Below are positions 47,521-59,445 of a stretch of DNA of 64,000 bases, piece after piece; within the stretch, counting starts at the first letter, position 1; every line of letters starts with the position of its first letter. The stretch is from Polydactylus sextarius (lineage: Eukaryota; Chordata; Actinopteri; Polynemidae). The notes beneath the pieces were generated by a model. The model saw only the letters and a program-made list of their open reading frames with translations. It was not told where the DNA came from and made no database searches. The translations under genes and the position numbers were made by a program. The stretch spans positions 9,421,001-9,485,000 of the forward strand of contig CM028915.1 in assembly GCA_016801845.1 (NCBI GenBank), in the 5' to 3' direction.

Positions 47521-48719
47521 ATACATGAAAAGGAAAAATGTGGCATGCTGCAAGTGCTTTTTATCAAAAAAAAAAAAAAAAATGGCAACAGTGCCAACTG
47601 AAAGTCACCTGTTAATGTAACATTTTTAAATATTGTTCTCTAAGATGGACCCACACCGCAAGAAAAAAGGTCTTTTAAAAGCATTGGTAATGGTTGGCTG
47701 CTAGAAATCACAGATGAAAGTGAATTAAGCAATCCAGAGAAAGATCTAAATCTTTCCTACAGTAATGTTACAAATGAATAATTCACCAGTAGAAACGCTA
47801 CTGTTCCCACTAATACATCTTTGGGTTTTCTCTCTGGCAGACTATAGTGAGGCAGAACATAATTGTTCAGGGCATGAATTAGTACTTTAAGCCCAGAACG
47901 ATGTAGATCAGAGTGCAGTGCACACTACAGTGACAGGCACCACCAGTAACTATTCCATCATGCTAAGCCCTTTACTGTAGCAGATGAAAAAGTTAAGGGC
48001 CCATAATGCTACAACGCTGCTTGCACATCACTGCAGGCTATATCCCACATGTACTATATGGCAAAAAGTGCAGAGTGGAGCTTTTGGATCAAAGGGAGAG
48101 TTATAGCACTAGTTAGAATTTAATGAAGGCCCATAAAATGGAAATCTCAGTGTTCAAGACCTTAGTGAACTGTTAGATGGAAAGGGGGGGAAAAAACATT
48201 CAGAAGTGCTGGAAGGAATATCTTGTTGCAGCTGGAACAAATCTAAACAGATCTGAGCATTTCATCGCAGTGCATTGTGGCATCCCAGTTACTTTTAAAC
48301 TGCCAGATAAATACATTCTCACATAATCGTCAGAGCTCTTAAAGAACAAGAGATCAAACACCAGCGTGTATAAGCACACAACTCCACAGGAACGCTCAGG
48401 TCCCCGTCTTCCCAGTCTTATCTTCCACAGCAGTATGTTGGAAGCGTACTTCTCTGTTGCAAAACCACACACACCCTCCCAATAATGTTAGGCCTTCCCC
48501 TCTGTGGATTATTACTGTATGTAGCTTCTCTCTGAAAGGTCAAGAAAAGTGATTTGTCTCTCCACTGCTCTCCACTGTCTTTCACTCGAAATCCCAACGG
48601 TGTCTGGGTGGAGATGATAGAGCAGTCTGTTCCTTCACTCCCAGACTCCCCAACCTCCTACCTCCCTCAATCCATCCTCCCTTAGATCCCCTCATCCCTC
48701 CCTCCATCACTCTCTCCCT

Positions 48720-48890
48720 CACTCTGTCTCAGACGTTCAATCAGTCATCGTCATTCGGTCGCCTTATTTAGAGGAGGGCAAAGTGATTCCTAAAAGCATC
48801 ATGAATTTTCAGTTGTTGCATGCCTCTCATGATAATTCAGTCCTGCCGACGATCATGCATGTTTTATGGTACAGCTTAGCTTTGTAATGG
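48720..48890. other. Candidate conserved non-coding element
   Basis: Follows a CTCC-rich tract (48640-48720). It contains GCATGC and several CATGA/TCATGA words in about 150 non-repetitive bases. No coding signal. Low confidence without alignment. Confidence 0.25.
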
Positions 48891-49013
48891 AAAAAAACGT
48901 TTTTCAAATATTTGACCCTTTCTTTTTTCTTTTTTTCTTTTTTTTTTTTGCAAGACTAGTAAGAATCCCTCCTTCACTGAGAAAACCATGGCGTACTAAC
49001 ATGCATGCTTTAT

Positions 49014-49017
<4 letters not shown>

Positions 49018-49045
<28 letters not shown>
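49018..49045. repeat. Poly-T tract
   Basis: Run of about 28 T residues. A second T/C-rich stretch precedes it at 48918-48950. Both explain the polyphenylalanine open frames on the + strand. Confidence 0.9.
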
Positions 49046-49046
<1 letters not shown>

Positions 49047-49289
49047 TCAAACACAGGTTTTTCTCTTTTCTCTCTACTTTTTCGTTTATTTCTCCTGCTC
49101 CCAGGCCACCACATCTTACTTCTCTTCTCTTTTACAGCTGGTAGTGCAGATTTGATTCAGCATTTCCAGATTTCCCAAACTCCCCTTTGCTTATTCTCTT
49201 CGCTTCACTCACAGATGGTTGCTGAGGAGGCTCCGGGGGAAACTGGGCTAGCGTGGACTGATTGGCTGGATGCTCGACCATAATATGTA

Positions 49290-49770
49290 TTTACAAAACC
49301 CAACAGGCCCTTTATTGTTTCAGTTGTTCTGTTCTTGTGTCTGTCCCCTTCCTCGCCCTGAGCTTAAGAGTCATTTAACCTCATTTAAGATGTGCAAGAA
49401 CTTTTATCCATGTGTTGGTTAAGAGCTTGACGTTTGAGGATAAAGTGTCAGACCGCAATTCTCATAATTATGGAGCATTTAACAAATATTTAACTCCCAC
49501 TTTCGCAGACTGTAATTGCCTTAATGTGATAACCCGGGGTTAAGACTGAGGCTTTTGTGGTAGGCCATCCCATATTTTTCCCATTTGTGTGTTGATGAAT
49601 AAATGGAATATAAATCAAACCTGTTCCATGTGAGTAACTCATTAAAGGGGAAGAGAGAGGTTAACTAGAGTGTTGGCGGACATAGTTTAATTAGACCATC
49701 TTTTCTTGCTCTGCGAGGCGGGCCATTCACCTCAACTTTAAGAAACCTTTTTTTTTTAGGATCTTACAGG
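49290..49770. other. Candidate conserved non-coding element
   Basis: About 480 bases of complex sequence with TAATTA-like and TAATTG-like words (such as CATAATTATGG near 49463 and GTAATTGCC near 49512) and no simple repeats or long open frame. A regulatory role is inferred from texture only. Confidence 0.3.
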
Positions 49771-52700
49771 AGGAAGTGAATTAATGAACCATTGAAAATT
49801 TTCAGCCACTAAAAAGCGTGGTCCTTCAGTGTGAAATTCAGTGGGAACACAGGACCAATTTAGAGATAAAAAAAAAACAAAGAAAAGAATACTAAAGAAA
49901 ACTTTATGAGATTCTCTCATATTTAATTTGCTAATGTAAAGACTTCTGCTATAACCCCGATTCCATTAAGCCAAAAACACAAAAGTATTAATTTCACCTT
50001 GCTCCGAGTGTATTCAACAACAGGGAAGTCTGTGAGTAGAGATATAAGCAAGGTGTCATAAATACCCATTTCATACTGCTGAACAACACCAACTGAAAAT
50101 GCAATTAACTTCTAAGAATAGACATTCAGAACAAAGACACTTCAGAGCAGAATCACATTTAAAGTCAAAGAACTAAGCTTAATTGTGTTACCAGACTTTG
50201 AAGGTAGGTGGAATTCAATTTCAAACTCTAAAGGACCATAGCTGCATCGAATTAAGCCAACCTTCTTTGTTCAATTTATTCCTGTGAAAATTACACCAAA
50301 GTAATGAAATATTATGATATAGCCATGGGGGAAAGCTTTTCAAGGGTAGATGATAGAGGGATAGATTTATTCAGAAAGAAAAAAAAAAAAAAAGGCGTGC
50401 TCTATGATATGATGACATTGCATCAAGATAATACTGCTGAGAATGCCTTCTTTAAGAGCTTATAATGATAGGTTAGATCTACACTGGCAATGATGAAACA
50501 ACAGTGAAATTCTGGTAAAGTGTGGCTAAAGTTTTCTTTTTTATTAAACACAAATTTCCAAACTTTTTTTTTTCTTCCCTCAATCACTATATTACCTGTA
50601 TTTTCTAAGGTTACCATTACTTGAAGGGAGGGGAAATAAAAAAAATAAATAAATAAAAAAATCTTTTGACTTCTCCACCTCCTTTGTTTTTCAGAATATT
50701 TTTCCTCTTCTCCACTTTTGAAAAAGCACTGTTCAAGAAAAGCTGCGCTATCTTTTAGACTCCCCTCCAGGAGCCGAAGGGCTACATGTTCTATTCAGAG
50801 TCACTTTTTCTCAAAAGTTTGAAAATAAGTCTGCCTGCTGTCAGTTTGTATTCAAAAACCAAAGCGCCAAAGATGTGATGGAGATAGTGAGGGATGCAGC
50901 TCGGAGTGAGAAAAAGATGCAGACTGGAATATTTCTCAGGTTACTGAGAAACTGCAAAACTGCCGTCAGTGTCTGTGTTATGACTTTTGGTACAGTGGAT
51001 TTGCTTGAGTATTGTCCACGACTGTTTGTCAGACCTGTGACTGTTTTTCAGTCCCAAAGAGGTGTGTGTGTGTGTGTGTGTGCATACTACATATCTTTTT
51101 TTGCAAACTTAGAAATTTCCTTTGCAGGGGTACAGAATCACTGGCTTCCCGGATAGAGTCAAGAAACGATGTTTTTGATTGTGTATCCGTGTGTGTGCTC
51201 TGAAAAATAAAGTGCCACACGTCACATCAGAAAGCCATTCTCATCGTGTCCAACTGCTGCGGACTGAGCTGAGGTAAAAATGCTGCTGACAGAATTTTAT
51301 TGATTTATTTATTCATTTTTTTGACAAGACAATCTTGAAAACATACGTGCAAACTTTATGAACAAAGGCTCAATCAATTATATTCAAACAAAGCAGTAAA
51401 AACGTGCAGGGGGCTCTTTAGTTTTTTTGACAAGTCTTTGTTGTAGCATGTCTCCATTACAGATTCAGCGAATGTTTTTCCTCAATCATCTTCCTCTTTT
51501 GCGATGCAAGCTGAGCTGTCGGGGGGGCAACAGTTATCCCTCAGTCCTTATCATCCACTCTTCTTCCTCCTCCTCCTCCTCCTTCAACTCATTTTTCCCC
51601 AAGTGGCAACCCTACCCTCTGCCACAACTTTGTTCACCAAATTAAACGCCGCACATACCGTGATTGGACCAGTCAGTGGAAAGTTCAACTTTAACCTCTC
51701 TTATTAATTGAGTATCTTGGCCTCTCCAATCAAAGTGAAAAGGCTGCGGAGCGCCGGGATTGTTTTGTTTGTACAAAACCTCTTCACGTGTTATATCAGT
51801 AGGTAACTACTCATCAGCGAAGAGCTTTTCACTCCCTATCTTATGTCTTTATAATTACAAAGAGGAATAGGGTAAACCGTGTAATTCATGCTTGTTTAGC
51901 CCGTGTGATAAAAGAGGAAAGATTAAAACGAGATGAATACGTAAAACTCATAAGTGGCCTATATCCTGTTGAAAAGTCAAAAGTAATTAAATTTGTATAA
52001 CTTTGAGTAATTGCTGTAAAATTGAAGTTTTTGCTCTTCAAACAAAACTTTAAATAGCTCATGGCTGACAGGAGATCTGAGGGATGTTCTGAAAGATTTT
52101 CTATTTCCGGTGTTATCTCATGCTGAAAGTACCAGAAAGGATTACATGTTTTATTACTTGCTGTGGTGCGTTCAAAAACAACAAATATTTTTTTTTTGTT
52201 TTGCTTTTGCCTTTTTCAGGATCAAGAAAAAAAGAAGAGAGAATAAACAAAGTGTTTGGTGCTTTTATGTTTTCAATATTGAGTTGGTTGTGGTGAAGCT
52301 TTGTGACTGAAGGCCTGGGTGCCATGTGGTTCGGCGTGGGGGTTTTTGAAAGGCGCCATTCACAGCCCTGGCTGAACTCAGGCCAACCTGAATTGTGCCC
52401 GTTGGTTTCATCCAAACATCTGTGATGTCCAAAGAACATCCTGGAAGAGACCGGTCTGCAAAAGAAACAAACCATTCTGTGCTCCCTGTGCCTTCCTCTG
52501 CCCCCGATTCTCCCTCCCTTGTCTCTGTGAGACACAAGCCTTTCATTCACATTTCCCCTGTGCAGGCACTTCTGCCTTTGTGACTTGTATTGTATCTCTG
52601 TTGGTCTTCTGTTCCCGTGTTCAAAGGAAACAATTATTGTTGGATCCCACCCTCAGAACAAACACTATAACAAGAAACGCATGAGATCAAATTGTGTTTT

Positions 52701-53900
52701 GTATGGACTCTCACTGTGTCGCTCTGAGCTCTTTGTAATCATCCCGTCAAAGTACAACCCAGCCTGACATACTTATCATGGATATGAACGTGACAATCAA
52801 AGGACACACATACGATAAAGAAAAAAATGGCTTAAAAGTTGTTGAAACTATAAAGAGTGTTGATTCCAGCAGAGCAATTTTGTGATTATGCGGCAGCTGT
52901 AACCTTGGCACTGACAACTTTCAAGTCTGCCAGGATTCATTACGTTACAGCACGACGGGTCGTTTTCATCCAGATGGGGGAGCTATAATGCTACACAGAG
53001 ACACTACAACAGTGCACCAATGCACAGCATCTTTACCACTGTAACTCTGCGTCTCTTGTCCTAGGAGACTACTGCAGATCTACATCAGAAATCTTGCAAA
53101 TATGGTAAACAGAGTTGGAAAAAAGTGCTGACTCTCAGAGTTCAGGGCCGGTTTTTGTTCCCAATGGGAAAACAGTTGTAAAGATACAGTTCCTGTATCT
53201 CTACTGTGTCTTTGCCCATTTCTATACTGTGTTTCCATTGATATCTCTCTGTTGTCTGTTTTCAATCCAGCATCTGTAGACTGAGAACAAATGTAATGTA
53301 TGATATACTGTAGTCACATAGTCTTTCTCCCCTGTGTGTGTGTGTGTGTGTGTGTAAAATGACAATGTAGGACATGTTAGCCAGCATGTTACACAGTTTC
53401 AGCGGTATGTCTTTTCATCATTTCAGATTTGCTCTTTTAATTTATGCAACTTTACTACAGATACATGCAGCTGTACCTCTAAGAGAAATATGAAATTTCT
53501 TTTTTTTTTTTGTTCCATTTTTTGTTATATTCATGTGGATGTACCCAAATGATGTTTGCGCATCTGTTTTGGGATTTCCATGTGTGTGTGTGTGTGTGTG
53601 TGTGTGAATGTGCATTTGCGGCAGATGTCTCTGTGTTTGAAAAAAAAAAAATGCCGTGGGTTGAATGTCTCCAGTGAGAGTAGCAAGGGGAGGGAGACCA
53701 GTGAAGAGCAACAGATACAGTCCCTGGCCCAGAAAAAGGTTCAAATATTTTCTCTCTATTTATCTGTGGGAGGAAAGAAACCTATGACAGAGAAAACAAC
53801 AATAAATGATCAGCTGCACCTCCTTCTTTTTCTTTTCCCCCTCTCTCTTTCTCTGCCATCTCGCTTACTTTTAGATCTCCAGTAGTCTCACGTTGTCAGA
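49771..53900. other. Intergenic DNA, no gene seen
   Basis: AT-rich sequence with GT runs (51061-51082, 53333-53355, 53580-53606), a TCC tract (about 51563-51582) and A-runs. A 145-codon open frame at 52113-52550 (-) has no recognisable domain and ends in Lys-rich low complexity, so it is not called a gene. Confidence 0.55.
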
Positions 53901-53943
53901 CTGTATTCCCACTCTACGTATGCACTTTTCCGTTGCAGCTGAA

Positions 53944-53963
53944 AAGCATCTCTAGAGATGCTT
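53944..53963. repeat. Perfect 20-bp palindrome
   Basis: AAGCATCTCT followed directly by its reverse complement AGAGATGCTT, with no loop. It is centred on CTAG. Confidence 0.95.
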
Positions 53964-54153
53964 CATCAGAGAAAAAAATATATCTTTCACAGTTAGTCTT
54001 TCTCTGGATGTAGATCACATGGAACCCAACCAACCCAGTCCTGGTGAAAAAAACTGAGAATTACAGTGAATAACATTTACATGTTACTGTGTGACTGTTG
54101 TGCAAAAGCTTTTCAGATAAACATTATAAGTGGTTATAACAAGTCAAACAACA

Positions 54154-54194
54154 AAAGTTATGTTTTGTTTTGTTTTGTTTTTTTTTTTTTTTTT
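54154..54194. repeat. (TTTTG)n / poly-T tract
   Basis: Four TTTTG units followed by about 18 T residues. Confidence 0.9.
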
Positions 54195-54898
54195 CTGGCA
54201 CAGAATATTCGATTTTGTCCGGGAAATGAAAATAGCTGACCTTTTATTCGCCAGTTCTACTTTTTATTAACTGAATTAGGCAGACTATAATAACTTTCAC
54301 CAGAAAATTTAATTAGGACTTCGCCCAGAAATCACATCTGAACCACTTGATGTTCAGTCACAAGGACCCGGAAAAAGGCAACACTGTACACTCACCGAGA
54401 AAAAAGATCTCAGCTCCTCTTGAGTTATATACGGATATTTTATATGCTAAGAAGTGTTATAACAGACAGCTGGTAAAATAGAAGATGAAAATATATGATT
54501 TTTCTTGGGAGTTAAACTCCAGATGCACTATATATTGTATGAAGTGAGAGAGAAAAATGCACATGCAGCCTCGTCCGACCTTTTCAGAGGCATTAACATA
54601 AGATTTGAGGTGAAAGAGTGTGAACTAGGGCGCTACATGATTATTTAAAAAGAAAACTTTTTTTCCCACACTCCAAACTCACAACTATTAACTCTGGCAG
54701 GGAGTAGTGTTACATTATTGAACTGAATACTGTTCTGGGGTCTAAAGTGGGCTGGAGGGGATGTAGAGATTATGCCAGTTCTCAGATGTTGACCGGGGTC
54801 CCTGCCAGGTCTGTGCAACAGTAATTTTCATATCAAACTGAATGTGAAAAAAAAAACAAAAAAACTGAAGTGACACATGACAGTTTCTTTTCCCTGCA

Positions 54899-54937
54899 GC
54901 TCTTTTGTGATCTGCCAGTGGCAGATCACAAAAGAGC
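54899..54937. repeat. 39-bp near-perfect palindrome (19-bp arms, 1-base centre)
   Basis: The left arm (54899-54917, starting GCTCTTTTGTGATC) and right arm (54919-54937) are exact reverse complements around G54918. After one mismatch, three more bases pair on each side (TGC/GCA). A pyrimidine-rich CCCTGCAG precedes it and AAAGGTAAGC follows, so the palindrome also looks like a short exon between consensus splice sites on the + strand. No transposon features were seen. Confidence 0.97.
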
Positions 54938-55889
54938 CGCAAAGGTAAGCAAAGGTACTGCAACATTAATCAATCATAAAGGCTGCTGAGTGCACTATGT
55001 CCTGTAATAATGTGTGATTCTGACAGTGACGCTGTGGTGTTTTGATATATTCAGAGACTATTTACTCCCCCCTCTCTATTACTAGTATTTGTTATCAGAA
55101 ACTGTTTGTTCAGTGCCTTCGTATGTTAAAGCCTCTCTTGCACTTCTTCTATTTTTTTTTCCTTTTTCATGACATACAAAAATACACACATACACATATA
55201 TGAGTCGACTCGGTAGCCCGCAAGCATTCATCTCCTATGAACAGCCACCCCCTGGAGGTTCTGGACTAATTGTGTAGAGTTCCTGGCTGAGGCAGTGGAG
55301 TCCTACTCTGACGAAGTGGGAGGTGCGTGTACACTTCATCTTCCTGCACTGACAGTTCCGCACTTCTCCACAAGTCAGCATCTTTGAGGCAGAGTGTGGT
55401 AAACAGAGAAGGTAGTAGGGTGAAAGAGGATGGGCTTAGCAGGGAAAAAAAAGAAAAAAAAAACTTAGAGGAAGTTCAGCGTGTCCTTGAAACTTTATTG
55501 ACTGACAGTGCGGTGTCAGGGTGTTGCACAGCGACTGGAGACAGCTGCTTTCACCTCTTATTGTCATCATGTTGATATGATGGGTTTAGGTCACAACGAA
55601 AGCTTCCCCGGCATTGTGGATTCAATGCATTGATTGGATAGTACAATGAAATGTTATTGTACAAGATGTGTACAACAAAGTGCTTATTAGAGCTCATCCA
55701 AATCACTCGAAGGGGTAATTTACCCTGTAGAGTATTTATCAGAAACCCACTCTCATTCACAGTAAGTAAATGTTTATATAACCATCAATCACTATTGAGT
55801 CCGCTCGTACTAACTAACACTTACAAACATAATTGTTTGAGTATAATAATGCGGCTGGATGTGAAATGTGCCTCTTACTGGGGGATTCA

Positions 55890-56400
55890 ATAAAACAGTA
55901 TTTTTATTAGATGGCTGTACATGCTTTACACCAAGCTAAACCCACTATCTTCTCCTCTGAAGTGCAAATTAAGCTATAATTAGATTCTACACGTGAGCTG
56001 CAGAAATGTCTATTATTTAACAGTCTAGTGAGAGCTGCAATGAATGGCCACAAACACCGCAAATAAGATGATTTACATACCCGCAAGAACACATAAAACT
56101 ATTTTCGATGCTCCAACTCTGAAATTATTATTACACAACAAAGACTTTTACCTTTGTGCTTGTGCGTGATGCAGCAACCTATTCATTTTATTAACATGCA
56201 TCTGCGTGGAGTTAAACAGTCACTGAATGGTGATAAGCTGGTATGGAATTGATCTTTAATGACTATACTTTGTTTTAATTAGTGCGTCTATGCCAGGGAA
56301 TGTAAAGCATTAGGGAGGACAATTACAATAATGAATTTACCAGATATTGGCTATAATGATTGTGTAAACTGTGATGTAAAACTACACAAAAACTACACAC
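55890..56400. other. Candidate conserved non-coding element, homeodomain-site rich
   Basis: About 500 bases with many ATTA/TAAT cores (for example GCTATAATTAG near 55974 and TTTTAATTAGTG near 56273), ATGCATC, and almost no simple repeats or long frame. This is the strongest enhancer-like texture in the gene-poor interval, but still a judgement by eye. Confidence 0.35.
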
Positions 56401-56539
56401 ATACACACTCTGTCTGTCTTTCATTTCCCCCTGCACTTACATACTAAATGCAGCATGACAGCATGAGACTTGACATGCTGGCAGCGTAATCCCCCTGTAA
56501 TGTATTCTTTTTATTCCCCCCCTCTCTGCTTAGCTTCCT

Positions 56540-56830
56540 TCCTCACAAGGGCTCAAAGTGCCACGCAGCATTGATATGGCAAACCCCATCAAAAATGTGT
56601 GATAGCACTATAGGCACCACAACATCCCCTCCTGCAACATGGCCCGTGCCAGCGCACCCCTTATGTACTTTTCATTAGTCGCCAGTACTGCACTGCAGCT
56701 TGGTCTTTGTCCAGATAACACCATTGAGTCTAATTGGTCCTCACTGCTGGAGCTTGGCATCAACTAGGATTTCTTAAAAGCCCCAGTTATAATGTGCATA
56801 ATGGCAAAGAATAGATCAAAGATTTATGTC
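56540..56830. other. Candidate conserved non-coding element
   Basis: About 290 bases of complex sequence, including TTCATTAGTCG and GTCTAATTGG words, bounded on one side by the A-run at 56832-56846. No open frame of note. Confidence 0.3.
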
Positions 56831-56846
56831 AGAAAAAAAAAAAAAG

Positions 56847-58900
56847 GACCCGCTGCTTAGTGCATGTTTTTTACTCTCGAATGCCTCGATAATGTGACAC
56901 TCCTCTCAGACCTGAGTGTCAATGCCAGTCTAAATTTGTGCTCTCTGGGAGAGCATGTCTTTTTATAATCTCTCTCTTTTTTCGTCTAAAGAGCCAAAAT
57001 GTTAGGGGACATTCCTGAATTAGCTCGCTGAGTGCTGGTGTGTGCTGTAGCACCTGAGTGAACCATTTGTAAAATTTTAAAGTAGCTGCTGGCAGTTCTG
57101 TTCAATCATTGCTGCCATACTGTCAAAAGTTCAGAGCACACGAGTGAAGCTTTCAAATGTTTACCACTGGAACAAACAGGTTATCAAAGTAACCTACCCG
57201 GACAGGATGATGTTTTTTTTTTTGTTTTAAGGACAAACATAGCAAAAGCCAGGGGCATGTGTGTGATAGTGAAGACAGACGCCTGGATTGATGGAGCATC
57301 ATTTCAATGAGGGTTATTTGTCTCATTTGTTTAATGGCACTTAGGATCGCTTTTTCTCTCCGAGAACGTAGTAGTGATCTTTAAGATGCACTCAAAAAGA
57401 GAAAAAAACAGTCAACTTGAAGTATGGCTGAGCTGGAGGACTTCAACTAATGCAGGTCTACGTACTTCATCATGATGGTTTGTTATATACTGATAAGAAC
57501 CATTCTGAGAAAGAATTAATGTATAAGACTGAGTATTTTCCCGATAAACAGAAAACAGTTTAAGAATCACCAGGCAGAATGACAATTACATGCATTATGC
57601 AGTGTTACATTTCCCCACTCACCTTACTTTCTTTTAAAGAAGCTTAATGGAAATGATGCTATACCTAACTCTAAGGTGCAGGTGCATTTTAACAAAAGAG
57701 TGTCTGTAAGTGTTGGTGAGACTTTTATATCGGTCCGTAATGTATGTTTGCGTCTGTTCAGGTGTTGATTTGTTTTGAAGATTTGAAAAAAAAAAAAACG
57801 ACTTGTGTGTGTGGAATACTTAAGTGCACAGTTAAGTAAGCTGTGATAATATGCGTTGTTGCATTTTCAGAAGAAAAAAAAACCAAAAAAAAAAAAAAAA
57901 ACCCGTTTCTCGCTTCGTCCGTCTCTGCCCTTGAGCTAATAACAAAGGTCAACCTATTCTAAGTGCTGACAATACAACACACCTATGAAATATCGGCTCC
58001 CCACTTGTTGACCCCATTAAACGTCTGATAACTTTATCACCACCTAGCAAGAGCTCCATGACCTGAATGCTCTCCCATCCAGGAAGCCCACAGGCGCAAA
58101 GAATAACATCATTACAAATGCAAGAGAACACAAAACCACCTGACAGCTTTACAAGTTGCCGAGAGTTGTGTGTATGTGTGAAAATCAGGCAGAGAGGGGT
58201 TACAAAGGGTACACACCAGGTTGTTTCTCATGTTTACAGCTTGTCCCCCATTTGCCTCCCCTTATGTCTTCAAGCCAAACCAGGAATCTTATTGCTATAC
58301 AGCACAAGTAAAAGAAAAACTAACCCCACCAGATTTAAAAAAAAAAAAATACTTCAGGCATTAAGTAGACCTGAATAGAAGTATATGTAAAATAAAATAA
58401 AAAAAAATCTTTTAAATTCTACATTTACCATCTTCACCAACTGTGCAGCCACACCTCTCTTTTTAATACTTTGTCCTTGGATAATTATAGCCAGAAGCAT
58501 AAGGTTAATTGAAGAGAAAAAGGTCATTCGGTAGAGTTGAGCATAAGAGCTGAGCCAGAACCCGTGAACAAGGCAATCAGAAGAACCCAAAGACAACGAC
58601 TGGATACTTCAATACGAGACCTCTTGTATTGATTTTCAATATCCACCGTTCTTTTGTATCAGTTGCTGACTACAAGGGGTTTAATTTCATTTCATTAACT
58701 AAACTTAATTTAATGAGTCATAGTTTCAGTGCGAATTTTTACACCAGGACACATACAAACCTATACATTTTAAGTAATTGAATATATTATTCTTGTGTTT
58801 TAACTTGTGGAAACAGCATTCATGAATGAATGAAAGTAAGCAATGGATACCAAATTATACTGAACTCGGCAACCCAATATGTCTGGCATTATGTAAGAAA
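56847..58900. other. Intergenic DNA downstream of cox7c
   Basis: AT-rich DNA with A-runs (about 57786-57798, 57876-57901, 58337-58349). No exon was recognised. Confidence 0.55.
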
Positions 58901-58914
58901 GAGAATAGACATGT

Positions 58915-58997
58915 TCATATATGAGGCAACTTTATTTACAAAGACAATTATAAGATTCCCATTGTTCAGCAGGGACAGGACTCTTCCAGCTGACGAC
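58915..58997 (-). other. cox7c: Probable cox7c 3'-UTR exon with poly(A) signal
   Basis: On the - strand, a long pyrimidine tract and CCCCTGCAG (AG ending at 58998) precede this segment. AATAAA lies at 58931-58936. A matching donor (AAG|GTAATT, after 59412) lies 34 bases beyond the cox7c stop codon. Together they predict a short untranslated last exon. The signals are seen; splicing is inferred. Confidence 0.6.
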
Positions 58998-59445
58998 CTG
59001 CAGGGGCGACAAGAAAAAAACGGGACAAATGCATCAATAAGATGACTTGTGTGCATCTGATGACAGAAAAGCAATTTCTGAGTAAACGCCATTAAAGATA
59101 AATGTGACAACAACCACTATGACCTGCTTGCACCTGATACACATCAATGTCTGAAATAAACTGTCACTTCAGTTTGGAAAATGTAAGCTTATCTAAAGAA
59201 CATGGCGGCACTATAGACATTTTTTACAATCACACTGAGACATACCGGTAATTCATGTAAGATACGCCAATGAGCGAGCCACTAAAGAGGTGCAGTGAAG
59301 GATTGTCATTGTCTGAGGTCACCATACAAATCAAGGCTGAAGTAAATGCCACATCATCGTGACATTTTAATGAAAGCAGATATGCAAGATAAACATGGCG
59401 GCCATAATTACCTTGACGACTGAATAATAGCTCTGCGCCATTTTT

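Noticed and set aside
52113..52550. 145-codon - strand frame
   Set aside because: No domain was recognised, the composition is typical of random frames, and the C-terminal part is low-complexity Lys-rich.
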